Shown: piece after piece, positions 34,965 to 64,000 of the stretch | How positions within the stretch are numbered: the first letter of the stretch is position 1 | Layout: every line of letters begins with the position of its first letter | From: Amphibalanus amphitrite | Taxonomy: Eukaryota; Arthropoda; Thecostraca; Balanomorpha; Balanidae | Length of the DNA stretch: 64,000 nucleotides | NCBI RefSeq assembly: GCF_019059575.1 | Contig: NW_024881501.1 | Span: 682,001-746,000 of the forward strand | Direction: 5' to 3' | The notes under the pieces: generated by a model | Seen by the model: the letters and a program-made list of their open reading frames with translations, nothing else | Database searches by the model: none | What the model was told of the DNA's origin: nothing | Program-made: the position numbers and the translations under genes

Positions 34965-35940
34965 ACCGACGGGGGCGGATATCCGCCCCCTTAAGGTTTT
35001 TCGCGAATAGCGAAAAAACCACGCCGCGTAGCGCCGCGAAATTTTGTACGACTATTCTCTCATCAATTTTACACATGGTGTGCAAGTTTGAACCTCCTAC
35101 CTTTTAAGGTCAGGTAAACAGGTCACTTTGAATGACCCAGCCTCAAGTCACTTTTTTGCAAATTTGTCACCGTGCCAGAGCTACAGTATGTAGATGTCGG
35201 AGGCCTTTGAAAGTCACAGGATGTCATTAGGTCATTAGTAGCACAATTTGTATATTTCGGAATTTTGATATCGGTGACCTAAGGTCAGGTCAATTTCTCG
35301 ACCTCCCCATTATAAGTCAATATGGGGGAAAAATCAACTCCCTGTTTTTACCACTAAAACGGGTTGGAATGGCCCCATATACCATACATGACTTCATATA
35401 CGATCAACCTTCACTACCTTGAGGTCTGTTTTGCTGTTGGGCAGCTGTAAGGTCATGTGACGTCATCAAAGGTCACCAACGTTTTTTTGCCAATAACTCC
35501 GTACAGGAACTAGATACAGCCGCGCAGATGGTCTCATTGTGTTCAGCTCGTCAAGACGCATCGAATGATAGGTATACATGATGACCTCGAGGTCACGTGA
35601 CCTGAGGTCATCCTTTGACCTTGACCTTTCGAGGTCAACATATATATCATTCGATGCGGATTGACGAGAGGATCACGATGATGCCCTTAGTTTGTTTCTA
35701 TCTTGACTAATTCAAAAGTTATTCGAGAAAAACTATCTCCATATCTAGCGCCGTCATTGACTTTTTTGACCTCTGTGACGTCATCTTAGACCTGACCTGA
35801 AAATGACCTGTGTAAAAATTGTAAACCTTGTCCGTGCGTATCCCATGCCGTTTACCGCTTGTCGCTATCTTGCTTTGTTCTCGAGATCTCAGGGGGGGGG
35901 GGCGGTCATCCGCCCCCCGTCGGTACGAAGTTGGCGCAGA
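34965..35940. mobile_element. AGGTCA-rich element with GC-hairpin ends, copy B (inverted)
   Basis: Reverse-oriented relative of copy A. Its ends are the perfect palindrome GGGGGCGGATATCCGCCCCC (34971-34990) and a G10/CGGTCATCCG/C hairpin at about 35892-35918. Both are flanked outward by a CCGAC / GTCGG block. The interior includes AGGTCACGTGACCT (35590-35603). No coding frame and no clear target duplication. Confidence 0.6.
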
Positions 35941-38900
35941 CCCCCGTCGCGTCGGTGCGCGTGTGTCAGGGGGAATATGGAAATTGCTAGTTTGGTCCGG
36001 AAATGATCTACAACTATCTCAAATTCTCAAGCACACGGAATCTAAATTTCATGCGCTCCTTGCAAGGTCTGATGCTTCTCTTTTGCTTTGTTGATCTTGC
36101 GTGACGTCATTTATCACCTTACTAAGGCTACCAGTTTTTTTGTCAATAACTCCCGATCAACTAAAGCTACCGAGTCGATAAAGCCACTGATGAACATGGA
36201 AAGACCTGCCGAATCGATTGATATGCAATATGACCTCCTTTGACCAGCTTCGTGACCTGACGGGCTGTGACCTGACCTTGACCCGAGTTTAACCTTAAGT
36301 TGATCTCACCCGAAGAAAAAGTATACCATTCGACACACCTGAGCTAGACAAACACGATGCTGCTAAAATCGCGGATCTGCGATCATTTTTAGCGAAGTTA
36401 TTTACAAAAAACCGAACCTGTGCCGTGGGCCACTTGACCTGACCTCAGAAGTCATCGGCTGACCCTAGTCCTTAAAATCGGAGACCAATCGCTGCATTTC
36501 GTAACGACGCACACGATCGTTTCTTTCGTGAGGCTCGAGCTCAATTAGGGGCGAATCGGCGAAGGGGGGTTGTTCCCTCACTTCCAAGTTCCAACCCCCC
36601 AACTCCCCCTAGGTATTCAGAAAACCTGAAGGTCCGGTGAGGGTTAAAACGTTGCTCCTGAACGAGGAAGAAATGTTAAAATCAAAGCTCTATAGACGTC
36701 CTGTAAAAGTGGCCATAATAAATAAATTGGTTTAGAGATAAGATGCTTTTTAAACGACTTCCTCATATAAAATCGGGTGCTGGGACCAATCATATAAACG
36801 CTTTAGAATGGACAGGGCGTCACTGGCTAAAGTTTGGGTGCAGAAAACGGCTATTAAATGCAAAATGGTTTTCATGCATTTCAGTCAATTGTATATTGAT
36901 GGTCCCAGTGGCCGAGCTAAAAAAGTTCGGTAGTGTTTTGCATCTTTTACGCCCAAAGAAACTACACCATCTATTGAAGTGGGCGGGCTTATTTGAATGG
37001 GAGAGCGCATTATGCACCAATCGTGTGCTTTCGTTTGTATTGGACTGTATTTTAACACATCCACTGCTGGTATCACTATTAATATTATCTAATGCCGTGA
37101 ATCAAACGCATATTATTGACCTTGACCTAACTTGACCTGAAATGACCACAGCCGGCAAAAACTTGTCGGATAGTGCGACAAAGAGTTGCTCTAGCTGGCT
37201 TGGCACCAATACGGCAGCGTCATCGGTATATCCTGGGCACCGCACGTGATATTCCAACGGTGACCACAAACAGCAACATTTTGTAGTTTGACCTGACCTG
37301 GAAGGTCAATGACTGACACAATGAGGTAAAATTGGGTACCATTGGATTCGTCTCTTCCCAAAAATATCTGTTGGTCTTTACCACGAAGCTCTATCTCCAG
37401 CAGGAACGAAACGGCGCGGGGGGGGGGGAGCTGGTAACCTCCCCCCCATGTGCGTTCTAGGATGGGAAAATGGCATGTGTGGGCGAGGATTAAAAAACAA
37501 GCCAAATGAATCAATGATTGAATCGATCCAAAAAAGGTGAAACCAAAAAAAGTCTGCTACCCGGTCATTAGCGTCGCCACGGGGGGGGGGGCAAGCGGGG
37601 CAGCTTGCCCCCCCCCCCAACCTCGGACCGGGCACCCCCTGAGATCGATACAGATCCGATGAGATTTTGGAGTCGGGAAAAATGGGGGTACCTTTCTGAG
37701 AATTCCTGTGAGGTCAGACTCGGTTGGAGCGTGCAGTTCAAACCAGAGTCGAAGTCGCAGTCGCCAAAATCATCAAGACTCCGACTCCAGACTCGGAAAT
37801 GCCAATGCTGTGATTCATTCCCTGTTCCTAGTTGGCTCTTTATTACATTTTTATAGCTGATTTTCATAAGTTTTGGAGTGCTGACACATAATTTTCGTTC
37901 AAAGCGTGACACGAAATCCTCGGGACCTTTCTCAACTCTCGTCAAATGTCTGCGATGGGCTCAAGTACTGTTCAAGTGCCGCACGGCTCATGCGCTTGCT
38001 TTTCACACAGGCTCCTAATAAGCTCTACTGAGCTCTAAGAAGCTTTCAGAGGGCCCAAACCGACCTCTTGAGTCCCACTGGTGTCCACGTTCTCTGAGGG
38101 CCCATACAGGGACCTTTGAGGATCTTATACATACGTAGACCTCTGAAGGGCCACACGGATCTTTGAGGATGCCCTCGAGAATTTCTGAGAACACCTTAAC
38201 TGGCCTCTGATAGTTCAGCCGAACTTTTGAGGCGACAGACTTTACTAACCCCAAGCCGGCATCTGAGGGGTCACAACTCACGTGTCCCTCTGAGGGCCGC
38301 AACACATGTTTCTCATGTCCCTACGTAGCGTCCTTAGGGATTAGACACAGACCCTGTCACGTGTATATTAGCCGTGATTGTGAAACGGTAAAACACAGAG
38401 AGCCAGTAGCGGGTCGCGCGCCGGTCGGCCCCTGACACTGACTTGTTTATTCTCTCAAGATCAGTCGGACAAATGACGTCACACACTGCTAGGATCGGCC
38501 GCATGACGTCACACACAGTGCACGTGCAATACATTTGCACATTGTCAAGACCCCGATGGTTCACACTGTTATCCGATGGCTCCAGGCTCACCCTGGGCCT
38601 AGTCGCTTAGCGCCCGCCGCGGGGTCCCACCTTGGGCTCAGAAACAGTAGCGGCGGAACACCTTCAATTGGGGGGGGGGGGGGCACTGACGACTTTTGGT
38701 CCTATTCTTTCCATGCAATTGCCCATAGGGCTAATGTTAAAATGCCAAAATCAAAAGGGGGCACGGTGTCCCGGTGCCCTCCCCTCTCCGCCGCCTATGC
38801 GTCAGAAAGCCCTAAAGCACCGCACATACACGTAAATATTTGAGGTGACCCACGCCGATCTCCGGATCCTAAGCAGGCTTCTGAGAGTCCAACCTGACCG

Positions 38901-39559
38901 TTAAGTGGCCAATGGCTTGGAAGAACCAAGCCTATCTCTAAGGGATCCCTTGCCGCTGTGCCGTGCGTAACTTTTGATACCATTAAACATTTTTGTTCGC
39001 GTTCGCGCTTCCCTTCACACGAAAAACGAGAAACTTTTTGTTCACACTCGAGTGAACAAAACACTTCCCCTCACGGGAGCAAAGATGAATTACTTCCGAT
39101 TCACACTTTCGACATTCACTCTCCGCCGAATGCCCAATTTAGCTACAATCGGCGGCTGGGATAAGCCCTATGCATTTCATGTAAAACTTCTGCATGCATG
39201 CGTGAAGGGAGTTTTTAGCAGGGTGATCCGATTAAATGGACCGTTTTTTTTGCACCTTTTTCTGGGTGATGATCATGAGCGACGAGCGTCTGCGCAGGGG
39301 CCCTCTCTTGAATTTTGCACCTCCCAAAACCAATATGTTTTGCAATAACATTTGGAAATCATGGGCCATGGCGTCAAAAATGCCTACTTGTGTACCAATT
39401 TCCAATGCTTTACAGACGTTAACATTCAAGCCGTGTCACGCTAGAATGGGAAATCGGCCCAATGTGCGCTGGCTGAGCTGTACGGTGCCCGAAATGGCCG
39501 CCATCCACAAACCAAAATACCACACAAAACCCCGCCATATCGCTGCTACCAAGAAGGGT
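35941..39559. other. Intergenic DNA with fragments of the same repeat families
   Basis: No gene recognised. Positions 36935-37105 are an inverted relative of 4915-5080. A right-end-like GGG-TTAA lies at 36641-36647. GC hairpins lie at 37418-37447 and 37581-37618. Imperfect repeats around CTCTGAGGGCCC span 38030-38340, with similar text near 38850-38960. A G-tract lies at about 38671-38682. Confidence 0.45.
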
Positions 39560-40233
39560 GCCGAAAACGGCGGGCCCGGGGCCGGCCGCTGACAGCAGCG
39601 GACTGAGCTGCGGTCGGACCGGGCACGGACACGGACCGGACACGGACCGGGCACGGACCGGGCACGGACACGGACCGGACACGGACCGGACACGGACCGG
39701 GCACGGACCGGACACGGACAGCAGCGGGTCGCTGCCAGCGGGTTGGCCCGCTGGCCGGTGACCGGCGCCGCAGCGCGCCAGCGCAGGTGTCACCACCGGG
39801 CGCCGGCGCGCGCGGCCGCTGGTGACCGGGCGCCGCCGCGCGCCAGCCCAGGTGTCACCGCCGGGCGGCGGCGGCGGCACAGAACAGATGGGAACACCCG
39901 ACCCGACCTGACCTGAGCTGACCGGACCGGAGTGGGCGGGGGCGCACCGGGAGCGCTTCCATGAGTCAGACGGCGCCGCGAGCCCGGGTGTCGGCCGGCC
40001 GATTCCCCACCGCCGCCAGCCAGCTTGTCTAAAAAAGGCCGCCGGCGCCGCGGCCGTAACCTGAGCACGGCGGCGCAGGCGCACTGGCCCGTCGGCGGCC
40101 AGGTGCCCGCTGGAGCCAGTTCCAGGCGCCGAAACGCGGTTGTGCCGTGCAGCGAGCGGTGAACGGTGGCGAGCGCGCCCGGTTCGGCCAGCCAGTCCTC
40201 CCCCCGAACGCGACCAACACCAGCCGGCCAGCC
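39560..40233 (+). promoter_or_regulatory. GC/CpG-rich region upstream of paramyosin (probable promoter and 5'UTR)
   Basis: A strongly GC-rich, CpG-dense block begins about 670 bp before the paramyosin ATG and continues past exon 1. I found no convincing TATA box or splice acceptor, so the transcription start and any 5'UTR intron are unknown. The start context GCCAGCCATGTCC has no purine at -3. Confidence 0.35.
39613..39722. repeat. GGACACGGACCG short tandem repeat
   Basis: Units of 12 bp or less (GGACACGGACCG / GGGCACGGACCG) about 500 bp upstream of the paramyosin start codon. Confidence 0.85.
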
Positions 40234-63702
<23,469 letters not shown>

Positions 63703-64000
63703 GTGAGTGGGGCCGCTGCGGCGGGGGTGGGCGCTCACAGACTCCGGCTAGGGCTGGCCCTGCCCGGGTGCAGTTGTCCCTCGTGTGTATGTTGTCCGAT
63801 GGCGCGTCGCGTCTCCGCTGTGTGCCGACGCTGCGATCAGAGGGCGTCCGTCCGGCCGGCAGCCCCGGCGCGCCGCGCCCGCCTGCGACCGTAGGCTGTG
63901 CCGCAGCACACTCGTGTCCAGCGGCGCAGTCTAGCGGTCCGGCGCGCCGGCTGCGCCCCCGCGCTCGCGGCCAGGTATCACCCATTCTAGACTGAGTTCG

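Overview
This is a stretch of animal nuclear DNA, most likely from an arthropod and probably a crustacean. Both recognisable host genes are eukaryotic and split by GT-AG introns. One is the C-terminal part of PAN2, the deadenylase nuclease subunit. The other is the first half of paramyosin, an invertebrate thick-filament protein. The rest is introns and intergenic DNA full of minisatellites and transposable elements. The sequence itself does not settle species or order.

Layout. Positions 1-13942 hold the last three coding exons of PAN2 (3781-4002, 5487-5596, 13216-13397), its stop codon and 3'UTR. The exons are separated or preceded by two large minisatellite arrays (1-3803 and 5692-13213). 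Positions 13943-40200 are intergenic: a hAT-type non-autonomous element with a minisatellite inside (16701-18231), a PIF/Harbinger-like MITE (20692-21080), a complete and apparently young Ty3/gypsy LTR retrotransposon on the minus strand (22629-27749), a TTAA-flanked MITE (29226-29983), and two copies of a family rich in AGGTCA half-sites with GC-hairpin ends (33028-34020 and 34965-35940). Paramyosin starts at 40234 and runs off the right edge. Ten exons are visible, joining in frame to 476 codons. Its introns hold a degenerate LINE fragment, a 2.9 kb palindromic Penelope-like element, two full TTAA-flanked piggyBac-like non-autonomous elements (52728-53865, 61026-62220) and many minisatellites.

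Main observation. Several minisatellites are tandem copies of the splice junction they touch. The 1-3803 array repeats the branch-point-like sequence, pyrimidine tract, AG and first exon bases of the next PAN2 exon. The 56590-57034 array repeats the last 15 exon bases and the 5' splice site of paramyosin exon 6, 18 times. The 56008-56166 array is three copies of the exon 5 acceptor, and 55574-55718 looks like diverged copies of the exon 4 acceptor. In the three clear cases, use of a decoy site brings an in-frame stop almost at once. The 7.5 kb array in the last PAN2 intron is different: it contains almost no AG dinucleotide until the real acceptor. I regard this splice-junction-copying minisatellite behaviour as the best candidate for something undescribed.

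The very long open frames over the arrays are by-products of stop-free repeat units and are not annotated as genes. All coordinates and motifs were read by eye. Family assignments rest on remembered family features, not on searches.
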